This document shows, piece by piece, positions 54,681 to 64,000 of a stretch of DNA of 64,000 bases. Source of the DNA: Gammaproteobacteria bacterium (GTDB lineage Bacteria; Pseudomonadota; Gammaproteobacteria; Steroidobacterales; Foliamicaceae). The stretch spans positions 1 to 64,000 of the forward strand of contig JAPPHC010000021.1 of NCBI GenBank assembly GCA_028821145.1, read 5' to 3'. Position 1 is the first letter of the stretch. Every line of letters starts with the position of its first letter. The notes below the pieces were generated by a model. That model searched no databases. It was not told where the DNA came from and was given only the letters and a program-made list of their open reading frames with translations. Both the position numbers and the translations under genes were made by a program.

Positions 54681-55136
54681 TCAGATCCTGACGAACAGGA
54701 ACGCGATCAGGATCAGCACGCCCCCGGTCATCAGGCTGCTTGCAAGCCCGGCCCAGGAGCCGGCGTAATCGAACCAGCCCCCGATCAGCGCCACCACGCC
54801 CAGGTACGCCGTCATCATCAGCATCGCCAGGAGAAACCTGAGCCAGGGAGGCGAGGAAACGACCCAGTGGCGCATATTGGCGGCAAGAAAAACCAGCACG
54901 GTGGCCGCCAGGGCGTGCAGACCCAGAGGCGAGCCCACCAGCAGGTCCTGAAGCAGTCCGGCGACAGCCGCTACCGCAAGCCGCGCGTCCTCGGGAGCGA
55001 CAATGACCAGCCAGATCAGCGCGACGGCCAGCCAGGGAGGCTGCCACAGCCCCACGAGCTGCGGCAGCGGCACGACGCTGATCAGCAAGGCCGCGCCTAC
55101 CAGCGCGTAATTCCGCGCAACGGCGCCTTCCGTCAT
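54681..55136 (-). CDS. mreD: rod-shape determining protein MreD
   Basis: A 151-residue inner-membrane protein with five hydrophobic helices, part of the elongasome with MreC and RodA. The segment EDARLAVAAVAGLLQDLLVG followed by SPLGLHALAATVLVF is the conserved core of MreD. The ATG overlaps the mreC stop by four bases. MreD is weakly conserved, so the call rests on this core, topology and gene order. Confidence 0.93.
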   Translation of the reverse strand: MTEGAVARNYALVGAALLISVVPLPQLVGLWQPPWLAVALIWLVIVAPEDARLAVAAVAGLLQDLLVGSPLGLHALAATVLVFLAANMRHWVVSSPPWLRFLLAMLMMTAYLGVVALIGGWFDYAGSWAGLASSLMTGGVLILIAFLFVRI

Positions 55137-56050
55137 GATCCTGCCGCGGCGGCGGGCGAGTCCCCGTTGACGGGTCCCGGTTCTGCGCCCGGCGGCGGCG
55201 GCTCCGAACGCAGCAACAATACCTGGCGGGGATTTTCGAGGTTGGCCGAGGGCGACACGAACGCCTCCAGGAAAGCCTCGCCCGAAGAGTTGCGCACATC
55301 CTCCACCACGCCGACCCTCAATCCCGCGGGGAACAGGCCGCCGGTGCCGGAGCTGACCACGGTATCGCCCTGAATCACGTCGGCATGGGCCGGTACGAAG
55401 GGCAGCAGCAGGCGATGGTCCCTGCGGCCGGTGCCCAGGGCGATGGCCTGCAGTCCCGTGCGCTCGAACATCACGTTCAGGGCGTGATTGGCGTCGCTGA
55501 TCAGCAGCGCCTCCGAAGTAACGAGGTAATCGCGGGTCACCTGGCCGACCACCCCGCCGGAATCGACGACCGGCTGACCGATAAACGCGCCCTGCCGGCT
55601 GCCCTTGTTCAGCGTCACGCGGTGGCGGGAGGGATCCGGATTTCCGGGCAGGGTCTCGGCGGTCAGATTGTTCGAACCGAGCTGGGCGTTGAGCGCGTGC
55701 AGCGATCGCAGTTCTTCATTCTCGGATTTCAGCGCCGACATCTGCTGCAGGTCCACGTCCTGGAGCAACAGCCGCGTACGCAGTTCCTGGTTTTCGCGCA
55801 TCAGGGACGACTGTTCGCGGAAATAGCCCTGAACCCCGCGAAAGCCTCCGGAAACGAGGCGCACGGTCGCCTGAACCGGCACAAGCATCAATTCACCGAT
55901 CCCGCGCACCTTCTGGACGGCGGGAAAGTTCGCTTCGACGACCAGCAGGCCGAAACTCAAAAGGCAGATCAGCAGGCACTCGCCCGCACGGCTCGGTCCT
56001 TTTCGCCTGCGAAAGCGATCCGCCCTGAGCGTTGCGGTCCACCGGTTCAC
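55133..56050 (-). CDS. mreC: rod-shape determining protein MreC
   Basis: A 305-residue bitopic protein. A membrane helix at about 25-42 is followed by a coiled coil (about 70-115: EQSSLMRENQELRTRLLLQD and MSALKSENEELRSL) and two beta domains (GSRQGAFIGQPVVDSGGVVG, GDTVVSSGTGGLFPAGLRVG). It scaffolds RodA-PBP2. The C-terminal tail is Pro/Gly-rich. It follows mreB after 21 bases. Confidence 0.95.
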   Translation of the reverse strand: MNRWTATLRADRFRRRKGPSRAGECLLICLLSFGLLVVEANFPAVQKVRGIGELMLVPVQATVRLVSGGFRGVQGYFREQSSLMRENQELRTRLLLQDVDLQQMSALKSENEELRSLHALNAQLGSNNLTAETLPGNPDPSRHRVTLNKGSRQGAFIGQPVVDSGGVVGQVTRDYLVTSEALLISDANHALNVMFERTGLQAIALGTGRRDHRLLLPFVPAHADVIQGDTVVSSGTGGLFPAGLRVGVVEDVRNSSGEAFLEAFVSPSANLENPRQVLLLRSEPPPPGAEPGPVNGDSPAAAAGS

Positions 56051-56071
56051 GGCGCTATCCCATCTGACCCC

Positions 56072-57139
56072 TCAGTCCCACCGCGGGCCGGCGATCTCGC
56101 TGGCGAAACGCACCGTTCCCTGGGTCTCCACCAGGTGTCCGCAACCGCGCACCACGCAGGTCAGCGGATCTTCGGCCACGAAGGCGGGCACCGCGGCGCG
56201 TTCCCGGATAAGCGAATCCAGCTTCGGCAGCAGCGCGCCGCCGCCGGCCAGCACCAGGCCGCGCTGGCTGATGTCGGCGCCCAGCTCCGGCGGGGTATGC
56301 GAGAGGACGTCCAGCACCGCCTGGACGATTTCCTCCAGGGTGTCGTTCAGGGCGTCGCGCACCTCGTTGCTGTTCAGCGTGAACTGGGAGTGCAGGCCGC
56401 GCGAAAGACTGCGTCCGTGCAGCTTGATCTCGCTGATTTCCTCGCCCGGATAGGCGCTGGCCACCTCGCGCTTGATCACTTCGGCCTGGCTGGGTCCGAT
56501 CGACATGCCGTGGTTGCGGCGCACGTACTGCACGATGGCGTCGTCCATCCGGGTTCCGCCGGCCTTGACGGAGCGCGCGTAGACCACGCTTGACATCGAC
56601 AGGACCGCGACTTCGGAGGTGCCGCCCCCGATGTCCACCACCATGTTGCCGCAGGGCCGGTGCACCGGCAGACCCGCGCCGATGGCCGCGACGATGGGCT
56701 CGTCCACTACGAACACCTCGCGCGCGCCCGCATCGCGGGCCGATTCCTCGATGGCCCGGCGATCCACCGGCGTGGCGCCGTGCGGGACGCAGATCACCAG
56801 GCGCCGGACGGCCGGGCGAAAGAAGCCCAGGCCCAGGGCCTTGATGATGAAGTGCTTGAGCATTTGCTCGGCGACTTCGTAGTTGGCGATCACGCCATCC
56901 TTCAGGGGCTTGACGATCTGCAGATCGCGCGGGGTGCGCCCCAGCATTCCGAACGCTTCCGCGCCGATGGCCAGCACGCCGTCCGAACCGACATCGGCGC
57001 CGCGGCGAAGCGCGACGACGGAAGGTTCGTTCAGGACGATCCCCCGCCCGCAGACGTAAACAAGGGTGTTGGCGGTGCCCAGATCTATGGCCAGATCCAC
57101 GGCCAGCCGCTCAATGAAACCACGGACAAAATTGCTCAT
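56072..57139 (-). CDS. mreB: rod-shape determining protein MreB
   Basis: A 355-residue bacterial actin that guides cell-wall elongation. VDLAIDLGTANTLVYVCGRG is the phosphate 1 motif, MVVDIGGGTSEVAVLSMSSV the phosphate 2 motif and GLVLAGGGALLPKLDSLIRE the adenosine motif. An amphipathic N-terminus (MSNFVRGFIERLA) is present for membrane binding. Slightly longer than the common 347 residues. It is the first gene of the mre operon and divergent from gatC. Confidence 0.97.
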   Translation of the reverse strand: MSNFVRGFIERLAVDLAIDLGTANTLVYVCGRGIVLNEPSVVALRRGADVGSDGVLAIGAEAFGMLGRTPRDLQIVKPLKDGVIANYEVAEQMLKHFIIKALGLGFFRPAVRRLVICVPHGATPVDRRAIEESARDAGAREVFVVDEPIVAAIGAGLPVHRPCGNMVVDIGGGTSEVAVLSMSSVVYARSVKAGGTRMDDAIVQYVRRNHGMSIGPSQAEVIKREVASAYPGEEISEIKLHGRSLSRGLHSQFTLNSNEVRDALNDTLEEIVQAVLDVLSHTPPELGADISQRGLVLAGGGALLPKLDSLIRERAAVPAFVAEDPLTCVVRGCGHLVETQGTVRFASEIAGPRWD

Positions 57140-57231
57140 CGGCGCAGCACATCCCTGGGAGCGGTCACTCCCTTGAAATCGCGCAAATCATAGCAGATCA
57201 AGCAAAACAGCCCTATAGTATTCGCCACAAA
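57140..57231. promoter_or_regulatory. divergent control region, mreB / gatC
   Basis: This 92-base region must carry the mreB and gatC promoters. TATGAT on the minus strand (57192-57187) is a good -10 for mreB and TATAGT on the plus strand (57214-57219) for gatC. I found no matching -35 boxes at the usual spacing. Confidence 0.4.
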
Positions 57232-57558
57232 ATGAACAACCTCCAGACACCCAGGGACCCTGAGCCGGCCGGAGATTTCTCCGACGAGGAACTGCTGCGC
57301 GTGGCGCGGTTGACCCGCCTTGCGCTGGAGGAAGGCGAGAAGGAAGAGCTGGTCGGCACCCTGCGCCGGATCATCGGTTTCGTGCAGGTATTGCAGCAAC
57401 TCGACACAGGGGGCGTGGAGCCCATGGTGCATCCGCTGGATCTCGTGCTCCCCCTGCGCGCCGACGAAGTGACGGAGACCGACGTGCGCGCGGACGCCCA
57501 GGCCTGTGCGCCGGATGTCGTGGACGGCCTGTACCGCGTGCCGAAAGTCATCGAATAG
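57232..57558 (+). CDS. gatC: Asp/Glu-tRNA amidotransferase subunit C
   Basis: A 108-residue subunit that holds GatA and GatB together. FSDEELLRVARLTRLALEEG is the N-terminal helix pair, and VEPMVHPLDLVLPLRADEV is the conserved belt segment. The C-terminus ends YRVPKVIE as expected. It opens the gatCAB operon, with gatA 15 bases downstream. The N-terminus is about 12 residues longer than the usual 95-residue form. Confidence 0.95.
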   Translation: MNNLQTPRDPEPAGDFSDEELLRVARLTRLALEEGEKEELVGTLRRIIGFVQVLQQLDTGGVEPMVHPLDLVLPLRADEVTETDVRADAQACAPDVVDGLYRVPKVIE

Positions 57559-57573
57559 CCGGAACGGACCTTC

Positions 57574-59052
57574 ATGATCGACTTTTCCCTGAGCGGTCTT
57601 CGACGCGCCCTGGACTCGGGCGACATCAGCAGCGTCGAACTCACGCAGGCATGCCTGGACCGCATAGAGGAACGGAACCCCGAGCTGAACGCGTTCCTGA
57701 CCGTGTGCGGCGAATCGGCGCTCGACGGGGCGCGCCGGGCCGATGCCGGCCGCGCGAACGGCGGGGCCCTGGCGGGGATACCCATAGCCCACAAGGACAT
57801 ATTCTGCACCCGGGGCGTGCGCACCACGGCCGGTTCGGGGATTCTGGACAACTTCGTTCCGCCCTACGACGCCACCGTCGTGGAACGGCTGGCGGAAGCC
57901 GGCGCGTTGCTGATCGGCAAGACCAACATGGACGAATTCGCGATGGGCTCGTCCAACGAGACGAGCTACGCCGGTCCGGTGCGCAATCCCTGGAACCTTT
58001 CCCGCTCGCCCGGAGGCTCGTCGGGCGGATCGGCCGCCGCCGTGGCCGCCGGCCTGGTTCCGGCGGCGACCGGCACGGACACGGGCGGGTCGGTGCGCCA
58101 GCCGGCGGCCCTGTGCGGGCTGACTGGCTTCCGGCCCAGCTACGGGCGGGTGTCGCGCTACGGAATGATCGCGTTCGCCTCCAGCCTGGACCAGGCCGGC
58201 TCGATTACGCGCACGGCCGAGGACGCGGCCATGCTGCTGGACAGCATGGCCGGCCACGATCCGCGCGACTCGACCTGCGCGGAGCGCGGCGGCGAGGACT
58301 ATTCGGGCCCCCTGCAGGGCCTGAAGGGCAAGGCCCTCGAGGGCGTGCGCGTGGGCGTCGTCAGGGAGTTCATGGACGAGGGGCTGGACGCCCGCTGCCG
58401 GCAGGTGTTCGTGGACAACATGGATACGCTGCGCGGCCTGGGGGCGGTCATCAGCGAAGTTTCGCTGCCGCGGCTGCCGCTCTCGGTTCCGGTCTATTAC
58501 GTCGTAGCGCCCGCCGAATGCTCGTCCAACCTGTCGCGCTTCGACGGCGTGCGATTCGGTCTGCGCGAAGCGGGCGCCGACAGTCTGGAGGAGCTGTATA
58601 CGAGGACCCGCCGGGCCGGCTTCGGCGAGGAGGTCCGGCGCCGCATACTGGTGGGCGGCTGGGTGCTGTCCAAGGGTTATTTCGACGCCTATTACCTTCA
58701 GGCCCAGCGCGTGCGCCGGCTGGTCGCGGCCGATTTCAGCGAGGCCTTCGAAACGGTGGACCTGCTGGCGGGACCGACCGCGCCCGCTCCGGCCTTCGGG
58801 ATCGGCGAGAAAATCGACGACCCGATCCAGATGTACTTGAACGATGTCTATACCATCGGCGCCAGCCTGGCCGGAATCCCCGCCATTTCGATTCCCGCCG
58901 GTACGGTGGACGGGCTGCCGGTGGGATTGCAGCTCATGGGCCGGCCGTTTGCCGAAACGGACGTGTTGCGCGCCGCGCACGCCTACCAGCTGGAGACCGA
59001 CTGGCACCGTCTGTGGCCGCCCGGCATGTCGGCGCCCGTCGGCTCGGCCTGA
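57574..59052 (+). CDS. gatA: Asp/Glu-tRNA amidotransferase subunit A
   Basis: A 492-residue amidase that releases ammonia from glutamine for charging mis-acylated tRNA. The Ser-cisSer-Lys triad is Lys74 (GIPIAHKDIFCTRG), Ser149 (RSPGGSSGGSAAAVA) and Ser173 (GTDTGGSVRQPAA). DPRDSTC, VRRRILVGGWVLSKGYFDAY and GLPVGLQLMGRPFAE are in place. GatCAB means the organism completes Gln-tRNA or Asn-tRNA by transamidation. Confidence 0.97.
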   Translation: MIDFSLSGLRRALDSGDISSVELTQACLDRIEERNPELNAFLTVCGESALDGARRADAGRANGGALAGIPIAHKDIFCTRGVRTTAGSGILDNFVPPYDATVVERLAEAGALLIGKTNMDEFAMGSSNETSYAGPVRNPWNLSRSPGGSSGGSAAAVAAGLVPAATGTDTGGSVRQPAALCGLTGFRPSYGRVSRYGMIAFASSLDQAGSITRTAEDAAMLLDSMAGHDPRDSTCAERGGEDYSGPLQGLKGKALEGVRVGVVREFMDEGLDARCRQVFVDNMDTLRGLGAVISEVSLPRLPLSVPVYYVVAPAECSSNLSRFDGVRFGLREAGADSLEELYTRTRRAGFGEEVRRRILVGGWVLSKGYFDAYYLQAQRVRRLVAADFSEAFETVDLLAGPTAPAPAFGIGEKIDDPIQMYLNDVYTIGASLAGIPAISIPAGTVDGLPVGLQLMGRPFAETDVLRAAHAYQLETDWHRLWPPGMSAPVGSA

Positions 59053-59066
59053 CAGAGGATCGCGCG

Positions 59067-60494
<1,428 letters not shown>

Positions 60495-60500
60495 CGGTAT

Positions 60501-61205
60501 ATGAGCACGTCCGCCATCCGTACGCGCGAGTTGACGCGGACCTACCGTATGGGAACCGATACGGTGGTGGCGCTGTGCGACGTCAGCCTGGCGGTGCGGC
60601 CCAACGAGTACCTGGCCGTCACGGGCCCGTCCGGATCGGGAAAATCGACGCTGATGAACCTGCTCGGCTGCCTGGAGACGCCCACCGCGGGAGACTATTG
60701 GCTGAACGGCGTGCACGTGTCGCGCATGAGCGGCCGGGAGCTGGCCAGGGTGCGCAACCGGCAGGTGGGTTTCGTGTTCCAGACCTTCAATCTGCTGGAG
60801 CGCTGCAGCGCCGTGCAGAATGTGGAGGCGCCCCTGATCTATGCCCGGATGCGCCGCCGCGAACGCCTGAAGCGGGCGACCGAGGCCCTGGAACGGGTCG
60901 GGCTGGCCGACCGCCTCGCGCACCGGCCCAGCCAGCTCTCGGGCGGGCAGCGGCAAAGAGTGGCGATCGCGCGCGCGCTGGTTACGCGCCCGAGCATCTT
61001 GCTGGCGGACGAACCGACGGGTAATCTGGACTCCGCGACCGGAGCGGAAGTCCTGACATTGTTCGATTCCCTGCACAGTGACGGTCACACGCTGATCGTC
61101 GTTACCCATGACGCCGGCATCGCCGCGCGCGCCCAGCGCAGGATCGAGATGCTGGACGGCCGGATCAAGGCCGACACCGGCGCCTCCGGTGAAGCCCGTG
61201 CTTGA
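60501..61205 (+). CDS. ABC transporter ATP-binding protein, MacB/LolD type
   Basis: A 234-residue ATPase with Walker [22 protein letters not shown], signature [10 protein letters not shown], Walker [13 protein letters not shown] and [10 protein letters not shown]. It belongs to the MacB/LolD class and should pair with FtsX-like permeases. None follows: the adaptor gene comes next, then a convergent oxidase. Its last three codons and stop (61194-61205) lie inside the left arm of element F, so the repeat defines its C-terminus. Confidence 0.9.
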   Translation: MSTSAIRTRELTRTYRMGTDTVVALCDVSLAVRPNEYLAVTGPSGSGKSTLMNLLGCLETPTAGDYWLNGVHVSRMSGRELARVRNRQVGFVFQTFNLLERCSAVQNVEAPLIYARMRRRERLKRATEALERVGLADRLAHRPSQLSGGQRQRVAIARALVTRPSILLADEPTGNLDSATGAEVLTLFDSLHSDGHTLIVVTHDAGIAARAQRRIEMLDGRIKADTGASGEARA

Positions 61206-61303
61206 TTCCCCCTTTGCGTGGAGCGTCGGCGGCAGGACAGCCGCCGCCGAGCCCCATGGACGGGTTCATGCGTCTCCACGCAAAGGGGGAATCAAGCACG
61301 GGC
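61194..61303 (+). repeat. palindromic element F, at an ABC ATPase / adaptor junction
   Basis: A perfect 30-bp inverted repeat (61194-61223 and 61274-61303) encloses a 50-base centre. The centre has an inner hairpin GGCGGC AGGACA GCCGCC and ends CCATGGACGGGTTCATGCGT. The left arm encodes the end of the ATPase. If translation of the adaptor begins at the GTG at 61198, the whole element is translated as its N-terminal leader. Confidence 0.92.
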
Positions 61304-62763
61304 GAGGGACCACGAGAACGCTGTGGCGCGGCGGTGCGGCTTTCGGGCTGATGCTGGTCATGGCCGGTTGCGCCGAGGAACCGGCGCCCGAACCGCAGGC
61401 CTACGACCAGGCGCCCGTGGAGCTTCGCGACATCCGCGTGTTCGTGGAGGCCGCCGGCGCGGTCGAACCGCTGCGCACCGTCGAACTGAAATCCAAGGCT
61501 TCCGGCGAGATACTCGCAATCAACGCCGAGAACGGCGACCCGGTTGAGCGTTCGGCCCTGCTGGTGCGGATCGACAAGCGCATCCCCACCAACAACCTGG
61601 CCCAGGCCGAGGCGGCGCTGAAAGCCGCCGAGTCGCGCCAGTCCATCGCCAAGTTGCAGATGGAGCGGGCGGAGAGGCTGGTGGCCGACAACACCATCAC
61701 CGACAGCGAGTTCGAAGAGACGGCGCTGGCGCTCTCGGAAGCCGAGGCGCAACTGGTTCGCGCCCGCGTGGACGTGGAAAACGCCCACATCGCGCTGGAC
61801 GACACCGACGTGCTGGCGCCGATCGACGGAACCATCATCGAGCGCAATGTCGAGCCCGGACAGGTCATTTCATCGCCCACCCAGGACGTGGGGGGCGGCA
61901 CATTGCTGTTGCGCATGGCCGATCTGGGCCGGGTCCTGGTGCGCACCCGCGTGGACGAGACCGACATCGGCAAGATCAATGCCGGAATGCAGGCGCAGGT
62001 CAGGGTGGCGGCCTATCCCGCCCGCGAATTCACCGGTTACGTGGAGAAGATCGAGCCGCTGGCCGTAGTCGAACAGAACGTCACGATGTTCTCGGTCCTG
62101 ATCCTGCTCGACAACCCCGACTCGCTGCTGCTGCCGGGCATGAACGCCGAGGTTCAGATCAAGATCGCCGAGGAACTCGAAGCGCCCGCCGTGCCGATGG
62201 CGGCGCTGCGCACGATCGACGACATCGAGGCGACGGCGCACATGCTGAACTGGCCTTACAGCAATCTTCACGACGCGGTCATGAAGGAGCGGGAAGAGAC
62301 CGGCGACGGCGGGCAGGCGGATCCGGCGGCAACCTCTGGATTCGATTCCGGGGATTTCGCGCGCCAGCAGAATCGGACCGGGCAGCGCCCGCAGCTCAGC
62401 CCCGAACAGCGCCAGGCCATGCGCAGGGCCATGGGCGACGCGATGCGCAATCAGCCGCGGCGCGTGGGACGGCCCTGGACCGGCGGCGCGAGACCGGGCG
62501 GCGGTCCCGGACGCCGCTTCCTGCAGCAGGGGCCGGATTACGACTTCAGGGCGGAATACTGGGTGCTGGTCATGCGCGACGACGGACCGGCGCCGGCCTG
62601 GGTTCGCACGGGCCTGAGCGACTTCGAGTACTCGGTCGTGCTCGCGGGACTCGAGGAGAACGACGAGGTGCTGCTGCTGCCCAGCGCGGGACTCTACGAA
62701 TCGCAGTCCAACCTGCGCAACTGGATGCGCCGACGCGCCGGCGGCCTCCCCGGCATCGGCTAG
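61198..62763 (+). CDS. HlyD/MacA-family adaptor, lipoprotein-like, start uncertain
   Basis: A membrane fusion protein of about 480-520 residues. The first certain feature is a lipoprotein signal (GLMLVMAGC, Cys coded near 61368-61370). Next come the lipoyl halves (VELKSKASGEILAINAENGD and VLAPIDGTIIERNVEPGQV) around a coiled coil, then a beta barrel (RVRTRVDET-like block, VRVAAYPAREFTGYVEKIEP). An unusual Gln/Arg/Gly/Pro-rich stretch follows (about 62340-62520). The start is unclear: GTG 61198 overlaps the ATPase stop but would place 40 element-encoded residues before the signal, while CTG 61321 (LWRGGAAFG) would begin right at it. The frame contains no in-frame ATG in between. It pairs with the ATPase upstream, but no permease is present. 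Confidence 0.8.
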   Translation: MLDSPFAWSVGGRTAAAEPHGRVHASPRKGGIKHGRGTTRTLWRGGAAFGLMLVMAGCAEEPAPEPQAYDQAPVELRDIRVFVEAAGAVEPLRTVELKSKASGEILAINAENGDPVERSALLVRIDKRIPTNNLAQAEAALKAAESRQSIAKLQMERAERLVADNTITDSEFEETALALSEAEAQLVRARVDVENAHIALDDTDVLAPIDGTIIERNVEPGQVISSPTQDVGGGTLLLRMADLGRVLVRTRVDETDIGKINAGMQAQVRVAAYPAREFTGYVEKIEPLAVVEQNVTMFSVLILLDNPDSLLLPGMNAEVQIKIAEELEAPAVPMAALRTIDDIEATAHMLNWPYSNLHDAVMKEREETGDGGQADPAATSGFDSGDFARQQNRTGQRPQLSPEQRQAMRRAMGDAMRNQPRRVGRPWTGGARPGGGPGRRFLQQGPDYDFRAEYWVLVMRDDGPAPAWVRTGLSDFEYSVVLAGLEENDEVLLLPSAGLYESQSNLRNWMRRRAGGLPGIG

Positions 62764-64000
62764 AGGTATTCGAGGATCTCGATCGCGGCGCGTTCGCCGG
62801 ACTCCATTGCGCCCTCCATGCCGCGATTCAGTTGCGCGGTGTGTTCACCGGCGAAGTGAATACGGCCATGCGGCTCGGCGATCGTTCGGGCGAACGCTGT
62901 GATCTGACCGGGCTTCCAGTAGGCGTAGGCTCCACCGGCATACGGGTTGTTTGACCATTTCCACAGGTAGATCGGCTCCAGCGCGTCCTTGAGTGACGGA
63001 CGCAGCCGGAACAGCTCCGCCGTCACCTCGGCGATCGCGGCTTCCTCGTCCATGTGAGCGAGTTTCAATGCGAAATGGCCGTTGACATAGGCCAGGCAAC
63101 TGGTGACCGAGTCGGGACTGCCCGGGTCGTTCTTCAGCGCCATGAACCGTCCGGGCAGCGCGTCCGTCCACATGCTCGGAGCCATTCCGTCCTGTTCCCA
63201 GTAGGGTTGCTTCACCGCGTAGTGGATCTGCGTGCACGGAGTATAGCCGAGGTTGTCGATCGCGGCCCTCTGTACGGCCGGCGGCTCGGGATCGAGCGCG
63301 ATCCTCCGCAGCGCCGAGAAAGGCATGGCGATGATCGCGCGCGCGGCATGAAGCCGGCGCCCGTCCTCCAGGCTGACCCGCACCCGGCCGCCCTCGTCGG
63401 CAATCGCCGCAACGGGGCTGTTCAGCAGCACATCGCCGGTCAGATTGCGCGCCATCGCCTCCGGAATCCGCTGGTTCCCGCCCTTGGCGGCCCCGCCCTG
63501 GCCCGGCCAGTTGGCCTGATGGATCGCGAAACTGATCGTGTGAAACATCATCAGGGCGGACAGGTCGTGATGATCGGTTCCGTAACTCGAATTGTGTCCC
63601 ACTCCCAGTTCGACGCCGGCTTCAGTCAGGCCCGCTTCCGTGAGCACTTCGCCGACCGGCCGGTCCCATGCGGCGAATTCCGGCCGCCGCCAGGCGCCCA
63701 GGTCCGCTTCCGGATACGGGTTCAGCTCGGCATAGACCTGGTAGGGCGGTCGCGACGGCATCATTTGCCGGGCCCAGTCCTGCCGGTACGGATTGAGCGC
63801 ATGACCGGGCCAGTCGTCCTCGCTGATCAACTGGCCCTTGACGCAGTACAGCATCTCGCCCTCGCGGGGCTCGGTGCGCGGGCGCACGGGCCCGATCTCG
63901 ACGCCGTACTGACTGGCCGCGTTCAGCAGCCTCGCATAACCGCCACCCATTCCGCTTGCACCCAGTTCCGGATGCCCGGGGACGATGTTGTCGGCAACGG
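62760..64000 (-). CDS. flavin-dependent amine oxidase, 5' end outside the window
   Basis: The frame is open to the window edge, so the gene begins beyond 64000. I do not use the ATG at 63950, since ELGASGMGGGYARLLNAA upstream of and across it is typical internal sequence. The visible 413 residues include the C-terminal FAD-binding block (GRIHFAGEHTAQLNRGMEGA, then MESGERAAIEIL) and substrate-domain blocks (ARAIIAMPFSALRRI, IHYAVKQPYWEQDG, LYLWKWSNNPYAGGAYAYW-like). Such enzymes oxidise amines or amino acids, and some act as desaturases. The N-terminal dinucleotide motif is not in view. The stop shares the bases CTAG with the adaptor stop on the other strand. Confidence 0.85.
   Translation of the reverse strand, partial: VADNIVPGHPELGASGMGGGYARLLNAASQYGVEIGPVRPRTEPREGEMLYCVKGQLISEDDWPGHALNPYRQDWARQMMPSRPPYQVYAELNPYPEADLGAWRRPEFAAWDRPVGEVLTEAGLTEAGVELGVGHNSSYGTDHHDLSALMMFHTISFAIHQANWPGQGGAAKGGNQRIPEAMARNLTGDVLLNSPVAAIADEGGRVRVSLEDGRRLHAARAIIAMPFSALRRIALDPEPPAVQRAAIDNLGYTPCTQIHYAVKQPYWEQDGMAPSMWTDALPGRFMALKNDPGSPDSVTSCLAYVNGHFALKLAHMDEEAAIAEVTAELFRLRPSLKDALEPIYLWKWSNNPYAGGAYAYWKPGQITAFARTIAEPHGRIHFAGEHTAQLNRGMEGAMESGERAAIEILEYL

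Noticed and set aside
57651-59066. An upstream extension of gatB through gatA, giving a 947-residue frame
   Set aside because: The extension lies in another frame of gatA and is Arg/Gly-rich. GatB homology begins exactly at 59067.

Overview
The window reads as a GC-rich gammaproteobacterial chromosome, probably from an uncultivated or free-living aerobic lineage. The evidence is the set of neighbourhoods: lptD-surA-pdxA-rsmA, apaG-apaH, lgt-thyA, mreBCD-mrdA-rodA-mltB-rlpA-dacA-lipB and gatCAB. I count 58 protein-coding genes. I saw no rRNA, tRNA, CRISPR array or transposase. Genes are packed tightly: no gap exceeds about 165 bases.

Region 1 (1-7.4 kb): end of a DUF192 gene, a PhoD-like phosphatase overlapping a double-domain serine hydrolase, and a TonB-dependent receptor with its terminator and promoter. 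Region 2 (7.5-17.7 kb): a catabolic island. It holds a GntR/FCD regulator, a tripartite tricarboxylate transporter (tctA, tctB, tctC), and a divergent run of decarboxylating dehydrogenase, Asp/Glu racemase-like protein, four-carbon acid sugar kinase, class II aldolase, second PhoD-like phosphatase and PhyH dioxygenase. This looks like uptake and breakdown of a C4 sugar acid or hydroxy acid by a variant of the threonate/erythronate routes. Region 3 (17.7-26.9 kb): a vapBC-type toxin-antitoxin pair with a palindromic operator, a GntR-ABC exporter operon, an EF-G-like GTPase lacking the usual catalytic His, an SRPBCC protein, an alpha/beta hydrolase with His at the nucleophile position, and a DUF885 lipoprotein.

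Region 4 (26.9-35.5 kb, all minus strand): a nine-gene operon led by an ECF sigma factor and its anti-sigma factor. It also encodes a membrane-anchored hydrolase, a membrane-anchored ferrochelatase-like protein, a complete MacAB/Lol-like ABC efflux set (adaptor, ATPase, two permeases) and a c-type cytochrome. Region 5 (35.6-41.8 kb, plus): thioredoxin-domain protein, VOC protein, lgt, thyA, a Tat-exported DUF1838 protein, apaG, apaH. Region 6 (42-57.1 kb): outer membrane biogenesis (lptD, surA), pdxA, rsmA, murU, then cell-wall elongation genes. Region 7 (57.2-64 kb): gatCAB, an ABC ATPase plus adaptor without a permease, and an amine oxidase running off the end.

The most unusual signal is a family of six hairpin elements of about 100 bases (3581-3685, 8454-8552, 24961-25070, 41847-41946, 45018-45127, 61194-61303). 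Each has a roughly 30-bp inverted repeat enclosing a related 39-50-base centre with its own small hairpin. The centres are conserved between copies. The arms differ from copy to copy yet stay perfectly or almost perfectly self-complementary. Three copies sit exactly between convergent genes, two lie at operon junctions where they affect gene ends and starts, and one is translated in frame as the linker between the two serine-hydrolase domains.
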